A stretch of 64,000 bases of DNA from Thiothrix sp. UBA5583 (lineage in GTDB: Bacteria > Pseudomonadota > Gammaproteobacteria > Thiotrichales > Thiotrichaceae): assembly GCA_002425225.1 (NCBI GenBank), contig DILV01000016.1, positions 62,001 through 126,000 on the forward strand. Reading direction: 5' to 3'. Each line of letters starts with the position of its first letter. Within the stretch, counting starts at the first letter, position 1. Positions 42,056 to 51,981 of the stretch are shown here, one piece after another. The translations under genes were made by a program, and so were the position numbers. A model generated the notes under the pieces. That model saw only the letters and a program-made list of their open reading frames with translations. It did not search any database and was not told the DNA's origin.

Positions 42056-42652
42056 TCAGGGGTCATGCTCTTTATCAGTGCAGGCGTTGTAGAGCATACC
42101 ACCCGTTGCAAGGTAATGCTTCAGGACTGTTACTGCATCATCACGCAACACATCGGTCAGCACCTCAATGCCGCGTGCGGTCAGGGTTTGTTGCCAGTGG
42201 GCAGGTTTGCTGCCTTCATCAAAGCCGATGGCGCGGGCATCGGCATCACGTGCGCCGCACACTACCCGTTTCACGCCCGACCAAGGGATTGCCCCCAGAC
42301 ACATGGCGCAAGGTTCGCAGGAAGTGACGAGTTCGTGGGTAGGCAAGCCGGGGCTGGCGAGATCGTGGGTTTCCAGTCGTTGTTGAGCCAGTGCCAGTGC
42401 CACCATTTCAGCATGGGCATGGGAACAGTGGCTGGCTACCACGGCGTTGACCCCGACGGCTACCAGCACACCGGAATCACGCTCGAAGACAGCAGCGCCA
42501 AACGGACCACCGCTGCCTTCCGCCACATTGCGGCTGGTAAGGCGGATGACAAATGCCATGCGTGCGGTGACATCCGGGAAACAACTTGCCTCGTGGTGCA
42601 GGAAATCCCCTATCCACGCAGGCAGCAGGGTGTGCAGGTCAAAGATGCTCAT
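42056..42652 (-). CDS. Nucleoside/guanine deaminase family zinc enzyme
   Basis: 198 residues. The cytidine-deaminase-fold zinc motifs are HAEMVAL (with catalytic Glu) and SCEPCAMCLGAI. The GGPFGAAVFE segment, the position of the second motif and the C-terminal GFDEGSKPAHWQQTL are like guanine deaminase/TadA-type proteins. A substrate among guanine, cytosine or a modified base is likely; it is too divergent to call TadA. It starts 26 bases from the rlpA stop and lies upstream of dctB with only two bases between. Confidence 0.75.
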   Translation of the reverse strand: MSIFDLHTLLPAWIGDFLHHEASCFPDVTARMAFVIRLTSRNVAEGSGGPFGAAVFERDSGVLVAVGVNAVVASHCSHAHAEMVALALAQQRLETHDLASPGLPTHELVTSCEPCAMCLGAIPWSGVKRVVCGARDADARAIGFDEGSKPAHWQQTLTARGIEVLTDVLRDDAVTVLKHYLATGGMLYNACTDKEHDP

Positions 42653-42678
42653 ACCCGGAGGGTAGCAGAGCTACCGGC

Positions 42679-43668
42679 TTATTCCAGTATTTCCACTTTG
42701 ACCTTGGCAGTACCGGAACCCAACATGCCGATTTCCCGTGCGGCGGCTTTGGATAAGTCAATCACGCGCCCGTATTTGTGGAAAGCGCCCCGGTCATTGA
42801 CCTTGACTTCCACTGAGCGGTTATTGCGCACATTGGTGACACGCAAACGGCAACCAAACGGCAGGCTGCCGTGGGCGCACGTCAGGTCATCCTGGTCGAA
42901 ACGCTCACCACTGGCGGTGCGTTTGCCGTGGAAACCCGTCCCGTAGTAAGAGGCAGTGCCTACCTGAAACGGTTTGCCTGCCTTGACCGGGTGTTGCACA
43001 AGATCGTCAGCGGCAATGGCTACTGGCTGCTCTTCAGGTTCCTGTGTGGCTTCCGTCCCGTTTGCCAGTGAGTCTGGCATGACGTAATAGTCTTGGGGAT
43101 TTTCACGGGAGGGATGCCAGACGTACTGTTCCTGAACGGCGTTACGTTCGGTGGCTTTGCGGCGGGTAGTGCGGGTGGGGTGTTTGTCCCGGTCGGTGCT
43201 GGCTGAAACTGCGGTTTTGCTGGTTTTGGACTTTTTGCCCGGTTTGTCCTTGTTTTGCTTGTCTTTACTGGCTAGTTTGCCGTGTTTGTCTGATTTTTCT
43301 TCTGCCTTGCCTTTGCGGCTCAGCTTTTTTTCTTCCTGTTTGTCTTTGCGGGTCAAGGTTTTTTCTGCTTTTTTGCCTGTGTCCTTGGCTTGTTTTGCTT
43401 CCTTCTTGCTTTCCTGCTTGGCAGCGACCTGTTTTTTGCTGTTTTTTCGTTCCTTCTGGTCAGCTATTTTTGAGGTTTTCTTCGACTCGGCTTGTTTGTT
43501 GGTTGTTTTTTTATCTGCTTTCTTGGTGCTGACGGTGGACTTTTCAGGGTGTTTGCCTTTGGCTTCGGCAAGGTCAGGCAGTGCTGCCATACTGACCGAT
43601 AACCCCAACAAAACCCCTAAACTCCAGCGTTGTACAGAACTTGCGAAAACATTCGCGGACGGTTTCAT
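42679..43668 (-). CDS. rlpA: RlpA family septal lytic transglycosylase-like protein with Lys-rich segment
   Basis: 329 residues from the ATG at 43668 (TGGAGA upstream). A signal peptide of about 35 residues ends at AEA. Residues about 36-180 are extraordinarily rich in Lys, Ser, Glu and Gln. The C-terminal double-psi beta-barrel is typical of RlpA: GTASYYGTGFHGKRTASGERFD, LTCAHGSLPFGCRLRVTN and VKVNDRGAFHKYGRVIDLSKAAAREIG. RlpA binds or cleaves denuded septal glycan. No SPOR domain is present, so the basic segment may supply cell-wall binding. Confidence 0.85.
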   Translation of the reverse strand: MKPSANVFASSVQRWSLGVLLGLSVSMAALPDLAEAKGKHPEKSTVSTKKADKKTTNKQAESKKTSKIADQKERKNSKKQVAAKQESKKEAKQAKDTGKKAEKTLTRKDKQEEKKLSRKGKAEEKSDKHGKLASKDKQNKDKPGKKSKTSKTAVSASTDRDKHPTRTTRRKATERNAVQEQYVWHPSRENPQDYYVMPDSLANGTEATQEPEEQPVAIAADDLVQHPVKAGKPFQVGTASYYGTGFHGKRTASGERFDQDDLTCAHGSLPFGCRLRVTNVRNNRSVEVKVNDRGAFHKYGRVIDLSKAAAREIGMLGSGTAKVKVEILE

Positions 43669-43802
43669 CCCTATATCTCCAAGTAATAAATACAAGTGAA
43701 GGCAAAGCATAACACGATTGATGACAATGTCGAACAAGTCGGCTAATCTGTAAGTCAAGATGTGTAGGGAAACTTTTTTCCAAAATTAAGTCTATGTTTA
43801 AG

Positions 43803-43878
43803 AGCTATCTGCTAATTTGGGTAGATGGCTAAAGGGCTTTGAGCTTGAGTTTTGGGGCGTCAGCCTCTAGGCTGGACG
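43803..43878 (+). other. Hairpins in the rlpA-dacB intergenic region
   Basis: AGCTATCT and AGATGGCT flank a 12-base spacer around 43803-43830 (one mismatch), and CAGCCT-CT-AGGCTG at 43861-43874, extended outward by GT/AC with a bulge, forms a tight stem. The second lies about 40 bases before the dacB ATG, so it may be in its leader. I see no known riboswitch. Confidence 0.35.
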
Positions 43879-43914
43879 TAAATCTTTGTGTGAAATCACT
43901 GTGAGGACATCACT

Positions 43915-45375
43915 ATGCTGACTTGGCGCATTGCCGCAGCCGTTGCTTTATCCATTTCCATTTCAGCGTGCAGTTCACAACCGGCAGGAACAGCGGAAGA
44001 GGGCTCAACACCGCAGGTTAGCAGGGCTTATGCCAAAGCTGATGTTGCCCAGCATCAAGCACGCGCAACAGCACAGTACCGGGCATCTGCCGGTAATCCT
44101 GCCAGTATCCAGCCAACCCAGTTAAGCGCTGCGGGTGGAGACAAAACCTACCGTGGCCCCGGCAGGCTAGCGCGTTTGCCAGACAGCATTGCAGGCAGTA
44201 TGCGTCAAAGTGGTTTATCGGAACAGAATATGGGCGCGTATGTACGCGCTGCCAATGGTGGGCAGCCGTTACTGACCGCGAATGCGGATATACCCCGCAA
44301 CCCCGCTTCTACCATGAAGCTGGTGACAACTTATTCGGCCTTGGGTGTACTGGGGCCGGATTACCGCTTCCCGACTGAAATCTACACGACTGGCAATCTG
44401 GCGGGCGACACCCTGCAGGGTGATGTTGTCATCAAGGGTTATGGCAACCCGGATTTTCGTGAAGGTGACTTCCGCCAATTGCTGCAAGCCTTGCGGGCGC
44501 GTGGTATCCGCAATGTGGCGGGCAATTTCATCATCGACAAGACCTATTTCAGTGTCGGCAATCAGGCACCGATTGATGAAAATGTCAATGCGGCTTACAA
44601 CGCCCAGCCAGAAGCCCTGCTCTACAACGAACGTGGCAGTTGTTATGAAATCAATCGCGCAGGCCAGATTCAGCGGATTTGTCCGGTTGCCCCGCGCAAT
44701 GCCAATGACCTGAATGCGAACCTGTTTGGTGATTTCTGGAAAATCTGGGTGGGTGAAATGGGCGGTCATCTGAATGGTGGCCTGCAAATCGGCCCAACAC
44801 CGGGTGGGGCGCAACTGGTGCATACCCATCATTCCCAGCCGTTGCGCAACATCATTGTCGAGATCAACAAGGACAGCAACAACGTCATGGCGCGTCAGTT
44901 GCTGTTGAGCATGGGGGCGAAACAGCACGGCGCACCCGGCACAACCCAGAAAGGAGCTGCTGCCGTTGGTCAATGGCTGGAAAGCCGTGGTCTGCGCTTC
45001 TCCAACCTGCGCATTGAAAACGGTTCCGGCCTCAGCCGCTCCGAGCGCATTTCCGCCCGTGAAATGGGTGAAATGCTGGTCGACATCTACAACAGCCCTT
45101 ACCGTGATGAACTGATGGGTTCGATGGCGGTACTGGGGGTGGATGGCACGGTGAAAAACCGTTTGAAGAATCTGGCAGGGCGCGGCAAGTTCAAGACTGG
45201 AACCTTGCGTGATGTGCGGGCACTGGCGGGTTACATTACCGCCGCCAATGGTCAGCCGTATGTGGTTGCCATCCTGCACAACGATGCCAGCGTGCGTGCG
45301 GCTGGCAAGGCCGTGCATGACGATCTGGTGGAATGGGTGTATTTCGGCGGACAGAATGTCGCCAGCGCCTGGTAA
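43915..45375 (+). CDS. dacB: D-alanyl-D-alanine carboxypeptidase/endopeptidase (PBP4 class)
   Basis: 486 residues. The N-terminus has a lipobox (ISAC, Cys19), so it is probably a lipoprotein, unlike the usual soluble PBP4. Class C penicillin-binding motifs: SxxK in [13 protein letters not shown] near residue 125, SxN in [12 protein letters not shown] near 320, and KTG in [11 protein letters not shown] near 420. The enzyme trims pentapeptides and cross-links in peptidoglycan. It is followed by msrA on the same strand. Confidence 0.9.
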   Translation: MLTWRIAAAVALSISISACSSQPAGTAEEGSTPQVSRAYAKADVAQHQARATAQYRASAGNPASIQPTQLSAAGGDKTYRGPGRLARLPDSIAGSMRQSGLSEQNMGAYVRAANGGQPLLTANADIPRNPASTMKLVTTYSALGVLGPDYRFPTEIYTTGNLAGDTLQGDVVIKGYGNPDFREGDFRQLLQALRARGIRNVAGNFIIDKTYFSVGNQAPIDENVNAAYNAQPEALLYNERGSCYEINRAGQIQRICPVAPRNANDLNANLFGDFWKIWVGEMGGHLNGGLQIGPTPGGAQLVHTHHSQPLRNIIVEINKDSNNVMARQLLLSMGAKQHGAPGTTQKGAAAVGQWLESRGLRFSNLRIENGSGLSRSERISAREMGEMLVDIYNSPYRDELMGSMAVLGVDGTVKNRLKNLAGRGKFKTGTLRDVRALAGYITAANGQPYVVAILHNDASVRAAGKAVHDDLVEWVYFGGQNVASAW

Positions 45376-45407
45376 GCCAGCCCAAGGTTAACGGTGGAGA
45401 CAAGCTC

Positions 45408-46031
45408 ATGTACAAGCAAACTGCGATGCCTGACGCTAGCACTGCCTTACCGGGGCGACCCACTGCCATGCCGGTGGAAAACCGGCATTTCGTCCATGCG
45501 ACTCCGCTCCAGCCCCCGTTTCCCGAGGGGCTGGAGCAAGCCCTGTTCGGGCTGGGCTGTTTCTGGGGGGCGGAACGCAAATTCTGGCAACTACCCGGCG
45601 TTTACACCACAGCGGTAGGCTATGCTGCCGGTTTCACCCCCAACCCGACCTACCGTGAGGTTTGCACCGGCATGACCGGGCACAATGAGGTGGTACTGGT
45701 GGTGTTTGACCCACAACAGGTCAGCTATGCCGGTTTGCTGAAAGTGTTCTGGGAAGCGCATAACCCGACCCAGGGAATGCGTCAGGGTAATGATGTGGGC
45801 ACGCAGTACCGTTCCGGCATTTACACTTTTTCGACACAGCAGCAAAGCGAGGCGGAAGCCAGTTTTGCCCGTTATCAGGTTGCGCTGGCTGCTGCCGGTT
45901 ATGCGCCGATTACCACCGAAATTCTCAGTGCCCCGCCCTTTTACTACGCAGAAGATTACCACCAGCAGTATCTGGCGAAAAATCCCGGTGGTTATTGTGG
46001 GCTGGGTGGAACCGGCGTGACCTGCGGGTAA
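45408..46031 (+). CDS. msrA: Peptide-methionine (S)-S-oxide reductase
   Basis: 207 residues from the ATG at 45408 with GGAGA upstream. The catalytic [10 protein letters not shown] lies near residue 50, with [35 protein letters not shown] and GTQYRSGIY following as in MsrA. The closing [13 protein letters not shown] supplies possible resolving cysteines. It repairs oxidised methionine. The 3' end overlaps the convergent esterase gene by 40 bases. Confidence 0.94.
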   Translation: MYKQTAMPDASTALPGRPTAMPVENRHFVHATPLQPPFPEGLEQALFGLGCFWGAERKFWQLPGVYTTAVGYAAGFTPNPTYREVCTGMTGHNEVVLVVFDPQQVSYAGLLKVFWEAHNPTQGMRQGNDVGTQYRSGIYTFSTQQQSEAEASFARYQVALAAAGYAPITTEILSAPPFYYAEDYHQQYLAKNPGGYCGLGGTGVTCG

Positions 46032-46843
46032 GTTACCGGTTTTGCTAGAATGCCTGCCAGTACCTGTCCATCCGTGATTCCCATGAAATGGTCGCCAGTG
46101 ACAGGCCATACTTCTGAACGCCCGTGCAGGGCATACACATTGTTCATGTTTTGGCTGTAACGCGGCACAAAAAAGTCAAAACGGTCAGGGCGTGGTTCGT
46201 TGTCACGTACTACCGAAGCATAACGGATAGCCGGGTGTGGCTGGTGGTTCAGCCAGTAGAGGAAATGTCCCGGTTGTTCACGGCGCAGGTCACGGTAAAG
46301 GTCTTCGGCATCATCCATCCACTTGCCGAAGCCTGTCTCACTGGCAAGCATTCCCATCGGTGTATCATTGGCAAGGCAGGCCATGTCGGCTGCCAGCGTA
46401 CCCACATGCGGGGATGCCACTGTTACCAGTGTATCCACGGGTACACTGGCAAAACGGGTCAGCCAGCCACGTGCTACCAGCCCTCCAGCAGAATGCCCAA
46501 CCAGCGTCAGTGGTTCCTGGCGTTCGGCATAAATGCGTTGCAGGTAAGCATCCAGCATTTGTGCTTGCAACATCACGGGTGCACGCGGTGGCAGGTCAAG
46601 GGTGTAGAACACCTTGGTGGGGCGTTGCCTGAGCTGGTAGGTATTGACCGCACCTTGTCGGGTCATGAGGAAATTGCCGCCATCCACCCAGCCATGTTGC
46701 TGCAAGCCCGGTGTGACACCTGCCATGCGCCAGTCCATGCCCTTGCCTTGCAAGCCATGGATTAGCACTGCTGTTTGCGCCCACAAAGAGGCGGGGAATA
46801 GCAATATGACCAATAGCGGGGCTATCCAATAACGGGCTTTCAT
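45992..46843 (-). CDS. Secreted alpha/beta-hydrolase, esterase/lipase type
   Basis: 283 residues. A signal peptide of about 22 residues ends at LWA. Oxyanion region [10 protein letters not shown], the nucleophile elbow [16 protein letters not shown] near residue 115, and a late His in [11 protein letters not shown] fit a lipase-like serine hydrolase. Probably periplasmic or secreted; substrate unknown. It runs toward msrA and overlaps its end. Confidence 0.78.
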   Translation of the reverse strand: MKARYWIAPLLVILLFPASLWAQTAVLIHGLQGKGMDWRMAGVTPGLQQHGWVDGGNFLMTRQGAVNTYQLRQRPTKVFYTLDLPPRAPVMLQAQMLDAYLQRIYAERQEPLTLVGHSAGGLVARGWLTRFASVPVDTLVTVASPHVGTLAADMACLANDTPMGMLASETGFGKWMDDAEDLYRDLRREQPGHFLYWLNHQPHPAIRYASVVRDNEPRPDRFDFFVPRYSQNMNNVYALHGRSEVWPVTGDHFMGITDGQVLAGILAKPVTYPQVTPVPPSPQ

Positions 46844-46915
46844 GTCAACCTCCCTTGTAATCAGACTAGTATGTTAGTAGGTTCTAATATTGATATTACT
46901 GCATCAGGTTCAACC

Positions 46916-47599
46916 ATGACAATCCGTTGTATTGCATTCGATCTTGACGATACCTTGTGGGCTTGCAAGCCGGTCATTGTGCAAGCCGAGCAACGCTTTT
47001 ATGAATGGCTGGCACAGCATTATCCGCGCATTACCGACAACTATTCCCCAGCGGAACTGGTGCAAGACCGGGTGGCTTACATGCGGCAACACCCGAAGTT
47101 GCACCACAATCTGACCCATCTGCGCAAACAATGGATAGCAACACTGGCGCAGGCGCACGCTTACCCGGAGTCCTTGGTGGATGCAGGGTTTGAAGTCTTT
47201 TGGCTGGCTCGCAATGAAGTCACCCTGTTTGATGGGGTGCGGGAGGTGCTGGATTCTCTGGCAGGCCGTTTTGTCACCGGGGTGATCAGCAATGGCAATG
47301 CCAGTGTTCACCACATCGGCATCGGGCATTTGTTTGACTTTGTACATAGCGCGGAAGCAGCCGGGGTTTCCAAACCAGACCCGGAAATTTTCCATCAGGC
47401 ACTCGCCAAGGCCGGGGTGGAGGCACATCAGGCGGTGTATGTGGGGGATGATCCCGTGCGGGATGTGATGGGAGCCGCACATGCCGGTTGGCGTACTGTC
47501 TGGTACAATCCGTCAGGAGAGGAGTGGACAGGTGATGGCAAGCCGGATGCAACGATCAACCATCTTGCTGAACTGGAGTCCATTGTTACAAAATGGTGA
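46916..47599 (+). CDS. HAD family hydrolase
   Basis: 227 residues from the ATG at 46916; the open frame upstream lacks coding character. HAD motif I is IAFDLDDTLW, motif II GVISNGNA, motif III SKPDPEIF, and motif IV YVGDDPVRDVMGA. A helical cap (about residues 20-95) follows motif I, as in YjjG/REG-2-type phosphatases, which remove phosphate from nucleotides or sugars. The substrate is not readable. It lies 110 bases upstream of relA. Confidence 0.85.
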   Translation: MTIRCIAFDLDDTLWACKPVIVQAEQRFYEWLAQHYPRITDNYSPAELVQDRVAYMRQHPKLHHNLTHLRKQWIATLAQAHAYPESLVDAGFEVFWLARNEVTLFDGVREVLDSLAGRFVTGVISNGNASVHHIGIGHLFDFVHSAEAAGVSKPDPEIFHQALAKAGVEAHQAVYVGDDPVRDVMGAAHAGWRTVWYNPSGEEWTGDGKPDATINHLAELESIVTKW

Positions 47600-47708
47600 A
47601 AAACCGCATCAATAATCATAAGGGCTGAATACAGGGTCGTGATAACGACATTTTACATTCGACCATACCGCTATCAAGGACGAAGGCAAAAGAGGAAACG
47701 ACGCTGAC

Positions 47709-49865
47709 ATGCAACATAGTCAGATTGCCAATACCGGATCCCGTACCCGTCAGGCATGGGTTGAACGTTTCTGGGTATCCGAAGACGAGAAAGACCTCTA
47801 CTTGCTGGGAGAGGTCATTGATTCCATTCTGAAATTTCCACCGGCTGAGGATGCCTTGCAGCCATCCTGCCTGGATGTGGCGGAAATCCTGCGTCATCTG
47901 GATTCCGATCAGTCTACCCTGTTGGCGGCCTTGCTTGCAGACAACCGCTTCAACGCGCTGTTGACGCTGGCTGAAGTGGAAAAGCATTACGGCAGCACTA
48001 CCCGCCAGTTGCTGGAAAGCGTGCGCCAGTTGCAAGCCTTCCGTGATTGTATTGATGGTATTGATCCAACCCCGCACGAACGTGCCGAACAGTTGCGGCA
48101 AATGATCCGTGCGGTGATCGGCAACCCGCGTGCGGTACTGATCAAGCTGGCTTGGAACCTGCAAGTGTTGCGCCTGCTGTCACGTCAGGAAATCAGCGAA
48201 ATGCACCGCTGCGTCGCCCGCCTGACGATGGAATCCTACGCGCCCTGGGCCAACCGTTTGGGTGTTAGCCAGATCAAATGGGAACTGGAAGACCTTGCCT
48301 TCCGTTTCCTGCAACCGGATACCTACAAGGCCATCGCCAAGTCGCTGTCTGACAAGCGTATCGAACGCGAGCAGTACATCGCCGATTTCACCGACACCTT
48401 GCGGGATTTACTCAAGGAACACAGCATCAAGGCCGAGGTGTACGGTCGCCCCAAACACATTTACAGCATCTGGAAGAAAAAGCACCGCAAACAAGTGGAA
48501 ATCAGCGAGTTGTACGATCTGCGGGCGGTACGGGTGATGGTGGACGACATCAACACCTGCTACAACGTGCTGGGGCTGGTGCATGACCGTTGGGTGCATA
48601 TCCCCGACGAATACGACGATTATATCGCCAACCGCAAACCCAACGGCTACCAGTCGATCCACACTGTGGTGCTGGGGCCGCAGGGCAAGTATGTGGAAAT
48701 CCAGATCCGTACCCGTGAAATGCACCGTTTCGCCGAACTGGGGATCGCAGCTCACTGGCGTTATAAGGAAGGCGGCAAGTACAACCAGGCAATTGAACGC
48801 GCCATCAACAGTTCCCGGCGGATGCTGGAATCCGGCGAATCCGACACCGACCTGCTGGAGGATTTCCGTACCGAAAACCTTGAGGCACGCATTTTCGTCG
48901 TTACCCCCAAAGGGCAGATGTTTGATTTGCCGGAAGGCGCAACGCCGATTGACTTTGCTTACCATGTCCACACCAGTGTGGGACATCGCTGCCGGGGAGC
49001 CAAGGTCAACGGCAGTATCGTGCCGCTGAATAGTCCACTGTTCAATGGGGCGCAGGTTGAAATCATTACCGGCAAGGAAGAGCGCCCACGTCAGGACTGG
49101 TTGGTCAAGGAACTGGGTTACATCAAGTCTGGCAGTACCCGCCAGAAAATCCGCCAGTGGTTCAGTCAGCAGAACCACGAACAGAACTGCAAGGATGGCG
49201 AACGCCTGTTGGAAAAAGAGCGTCACCTGCTCAACCTCAACAAGCTGGATTACGCCGCGCTGGCGAAACATTTCAACCGTAACAGCGAGCGTGAATTCCT
49301 GATTGCGGTAGGCAAAAATGACATTTCCACCACCCAAGTGCGCCAGTTGCTGGTACGCTCACATGAGCCGGAACTGAAGTTCCGCAAATCCAAAGCGGCG
49401 GAGTCGGGGGCGGGTGATGTCGAAGTACGCGGTGTCAAAAAGCTGTTTACGCAAATGGCAAAGTGCTGCCACCCGGTCAACGGCGACCCGATTGTGGGCT
49501 ATTTGTCACAAGGGCGCGGGGTGATTGTACACCGGGCAGATTGTGCTGAACTGATCAATCTGCGCAAGGAACGGGAAGAACGCATCATTGACGTGACCTG
49601 GGGGAGTCATGCCACCGCTTATATTGCTGATGTGCGCATTTCCACCTTCAACAAGTCCGGGGTACTGGGAGAGGTTGCCAGCCTGCTGGCGAAAGAAAAG
49701 GTCAATATCCAGAGCTTACACACCCGCGATACCAATGACCCCTGTTTCGCCATCATGGACATCGCTCTGGAAATCAAGGATGTGGATCAACTGGGGGATA
49801 TTCTGGAAAAGCTGCTGCAACTGTCTTCCGTGCTGGATGTGCAGCGCAAGGGCGCAGGGAATTGA
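47709..49865 (+). CDS. relA: GTP pyrophosphokinase RelA
   Basis: 718 residues. The N-terminal hydrolase domain lacks the HD motif (LLAALLADNRF stands in its place), as in gammaproteobacterial RelA, so it should be synthetase-only. The synthetase has VYGRPKHIYSIWKKK, ELYDLRAVRVMV and the ExDD-type EYDDYIANRKPNGYQSIHTVV. TGS (RIFVVTPKGQMFDLPEGATP), a zinc-finger region with KCCHPVNGDPIVGY and a C-terminal ACT/RRM domain (VRISTFNKSGVLGEVASLL) follow. RelA makes (p)ppGpp on stalled ribosomes. Confidence 0.95.
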   Translation: MQHSQIANTGSRTRQAWVERFWVSEDEKDLYLLGEVIDSILKFPPAEDALQPSCLDVAEILRHLDSDQSTLLAALLADNRFNALLTLAEVEKHYGSTTRQLLESVRQLQAFRDCIDGIDPTPHERAEQLRQMIRAVIGNPRAVLIKLAWNLQVLRLLSRQEISEMHRCVARLTMESYAPWANRLGVSQIKWELEDLAFRFLQPDTYKAIAKSLSDKRIEREQYIADFTDTLRDLLKEHSIKAEVYGRPKHIYSIWKKKHRKQVEISELYDLRAVRVMVDDINTCYNVLGLVHDRWVHIPDEYDDYIANRKPNGYQSIHTVVLGPQGKYVEIQIRTREMHRFAELGIAAHWRYKEGGKYNQAIERAINSSRRMLESGESDTDLLEDFRTENLEARIFVVTPKGQMFDLPEGATPIDFAYHVHTSVGHRCRGAKVNGSIVPLNSPLFNGAQVEIITGKEERPRQDWLVKELGYIKSGSTRQKIRQWFSQQNHEQNCKDGERLLEKERHLLNLNKLDYAALAKHFNRNSEREFLIAVGKNDISTTQVRQLLVRSHEPELKFRKSKAAESGAGDVEVRGVKKLFTQMAKCCHPVNGDPIVGYLSQGRGVIVHRADCAELINLRKEREERIIDVTWGSHATAYIADVRISTFNKSGVLGEVASLLAKEKVNIQSLHTRDTNDPCFAIMDIALEIKDVDQLGDILEKLLQLSSVLDVQRKGAGN

Positions 49866-49880
49866 GGTTCCCCGCCTGTT

Positions 49881-50876
49881 TTAGAATGACAATGGCAGGG
49901 TAATTTGCTGTCCGCCACGGGTAATGCCGAGTGTCACCTGGGAAGCGCTCGCTGCCCCTTGCAAAGCCTGCATTCCGGCGGCAGGGCTATCCAGTACGGA
50001 ACCATTCACCGTGGTGACAATATCCCCCGGCTGTAAGCCCAATTGGTTGAACAGGGCAGTGTTGCTGCCCGGCATCAGGCGGAAACCGGCAAATTTGCCA
50101 TCCACTTCGTGAGGCTGTGGGCTGGCGACTTCCAGCAGGCGCATGTTGTTGTTCAGGACAGCCTGACGGAATTCACCGAGGTTGGCGGCATCCGAAGACG
50201 GTGGTGCAGGTGGTGGCGGTACGATTCCCGGATCTACCACGGGTTGACCGTCAGGCACAGGGGGTTCTTCTGCCTCAGGGGGGGGCATACCGGGGTGCCC
50301 ATCCATGACAGGTACTTCAACAGTTGGCGGAATGTCCATCATGGGGGGGGCATCAGGTATCCCACCACCTGCACTATTACCACCAGTCTGTTCGATTTTG
50401 GGCAGTTCCAGTTTTTCCAGTTTGTCATTGCGTCGCAAGGTAACATGGGTGGAGAAGATTTCTTCGAGTACCGCTCCCGAGTTGCCGATGGTTTTGCCAA
50501 TGGTGTAGGCTTTTTGTTCACTCCCTTCCTCAATCACCGCATAACCCCGTTTGTCCGGCAAGGCATATACACCTTGAAGCTTCAGGGCAAGTTGGGTGTT
50601 CTGGATGGGTTCGGCAGGTGCTGCTGCTGTTTTGGCAGCCTGCTCACCGAACAGGTGCAGATCCGCAATCTTTGCTCCCAGATCCTGCATGACTTCCGTG
50701 GCATCTGTGACTGGAGGAGGTGCATCCAGACGGGTGACAGGGGCTTGCGCGGGAAAAAACATCCAAAGCAGCCGAGCCAGCAGGAAGCCACACAGGATGA
50801 CCAGCAAGAAGCTGACGTAATCCGGGGAATGATTGACGACACGCTCCAACAAGCGTGACTGCCGGGTTGCTTGCAT
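49881..50876 (-). CDS. gspC: Type II secretion system protein GspC
   Basis: 331 residues from the ATG at 50876, which has AGGA seven bases upstream; a GTG at 50891 is less likely. One membrane helix at about 20-45, then the homology region (LALKLQGVYALPDKRGYAVIEE, KAYTIGKTIGNSGAVLEEIF, VTLRRNDKLEKLELPK), a long Pro/Pro-Gly-rich linker (about 165-225) and a C-terminal PDZ domain (GFRLMPGSNTALFNQLGLQPGDIV). GspC connects the inner membrane platform to the outer membrane secretin. It stands alone without other gsp genes here. Confidence 0.88.
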   Translation of the reverse strand: MQATRQSRLLERVVNHSPDYVSFLLVILCGFLLARLLWMFFPAQAPVTRLDAPPPVTDATEVMQDLGAKIADLHLFGEQAAKTAAAPAEPIQNTQLALKLQGVYALPDKRGYAVIEEGSEQKAYTIGKTIGNSGAVLEEIFSTHVTLRRNDKLEKLELPKIEQTGGNSAGGGIPDAPPMMDIPPTVEVPVMDGHPGMPPPEAEEPPVPDGQPVVDPGIVPPPPAPPSSDAANLGEFRQAVLNNNMRLLEVASPQPHEVDGKFAGFRLMPGSNTALFNQLGLQPGDIVTTVNGSVLDSPAAGMQALQGAASASQVTLGITRGGQQITLPLSF

Positions 50877-50897
50877 GGTTAATTCCTGCACATAAGG

Positions 50898-51914
50898 TTA
50901 AACCTGATAATAATCCCGATACCATTCGACAAAGCGGCGCGTGCCTTCCTCCACCGACATGCTGGGGCGATAACCGACATCCTGCACCAGTGCTTCCACA
51001 TCGGCGTAGGTATCCGGCACATCGCCAGGTTGCAGCGGCAGCAGGTTCAGTTCGGCCTTCATGCCCAGTGCCTTTTCAATCGCGCTGATGTAATCCATCA
51101 ACTCTACCGGGTTCTGGTTGCCGATATTGTAAATCCGCCACGGGGCTTTGCTGGTTCCGGGGTCGGGCGCAGTGCCTCGCCAGTCCGGGTTGGGGCTGGC
51201 AGTATGGTCGAGGGTGCGGATCACGCCTTCCACAATATCGTCGATATAGGTGAAATCGCGGCGGTGCTTGCCGTAGTTGAATACATCAATCGGCTTGCCC
51301 GCCAGGATCGCTTTGGTGAACTTGAACATCGCCATGTCCGGGCGGCTCCACGGCCCATACACGGTGAAGAAACGCAGCCCGGTGGTCGGCAAGCCGTACA
51401 AATGCGAATAGGTATGCGCCATCAGCTCGTTGGCTTTCTTGGAAGCGGCATATAGCGACAACGGGTGATCCACATTGTCATGCACCGAAAACGGCATAGA
51501 CTCATTCGCCCCGTACACCGAACTGGAAGACGCATACACCAGATGCTTGACCCCGTTGTGGCGACAACCTTCCAGAATGTGCGCAAACCCCAGCAGGTTA
51601 CTGTCGACGTAAGCCAGCGGGTTGTCGATGGAATAGCGTACCCCGGCTTGTGCGGCCAGATTCACCACCGCATCCAGCCCTTGTTCGGCAAACAGTTTCG
51701 CCATGCCGTCACGGTCAGCCAGGTCGAGGCGGAAGAAGGTGAACTTGCCCTCACCGGCAGCATCGACCACCCGCTGCAAACGGCGCTCTTTCAGGCTGAC
51801 ATCGTAGTAATCGTTGAAATTGTCGATGCCGACCACTTCATCGCCGCGTTCCAGTAGTTTCAGGGCTAGGTGCATCCCGATAAAACCGGCTGCGCCTGTT
51901 ATTAGTACTCGCAT
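50898..51914 (-). CDS. NAD-dependent sugar-nucleotide epimerase (UDP-glucuronate 4-epimerase-like)
   Basis: 338 residues. Extended SDR fold: [18 protein letters not shown] at the N-terminus, catalytic YAASKKANE (YxxxK) near residue 150, Ser in [12 protein letters not shown], and [19 protein letters not shown], which matches UDP-glucuronate 4-epimerases. The enzyme would supply UDP-galacturonate for surface polysaccharide. It precedes gspC on the same strand by about 20 bases. Confidence 0.85.
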   Translation of the reverse strand: MRVLITGAAGFIGMHLALKLLERGDEVVGIDNFNDYYDVSLKERRLQRVVDAAGEGKFTFFRLDLADRDGMAKLFAEQGLDAVVNLAAQAGVRYSIDNPLAYVDSNLLGFAHILEGCRHNGVKHLVYASSSSVYGANESMPFSVHDNVDHPLSLYAASKKANELMAHTYSHLYGLPTTGLRFFTVYGPWSRPDMAMFKFTKAILAGKPIDVFNYGKHRRDFTYIDDIVEGVIRTLDHTASPNPDWRGTAPDPGTSKAPWRIYNIGNQNPVELMDYISAIEKALGMKAELNLLPLQPGDVPDTYADVEALVQDVGYRPSMSVEEGTRRFVEWYRDYYQV

Positions 51915-51936
51915 AGATTCTCCTGTAAGAAATCTC

Positions 51937-51975
51937 TCCCGGCCTCCTCTGACAAGGGGAGGTTAGGAGGGGTTT
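51937..51975. repeat. Intergenic palindromic repeat related to the glnE element
   Basis: CCTCC (51943-51947) and GGAGG (51958-51962) plus TTAGGAGGGG form an imperfect palindrome between the epimerase and purC. On the minus strand it reads CCCCTCCTAACCTCCCC then TTGTCAG, sharing most of its first half with the glnE insertion. It ends just after the purC stop and could act as its terminator. Confidence 0.5.
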
Positions 51976-51981
51976 CTTCTC

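Noticed and set aside
44269..45318. 349-residue open frame on the minus strand
   Set aside because: Antisense to dacB, whose SxxK, SxN and KTG motifs are in the plus-strand frame.
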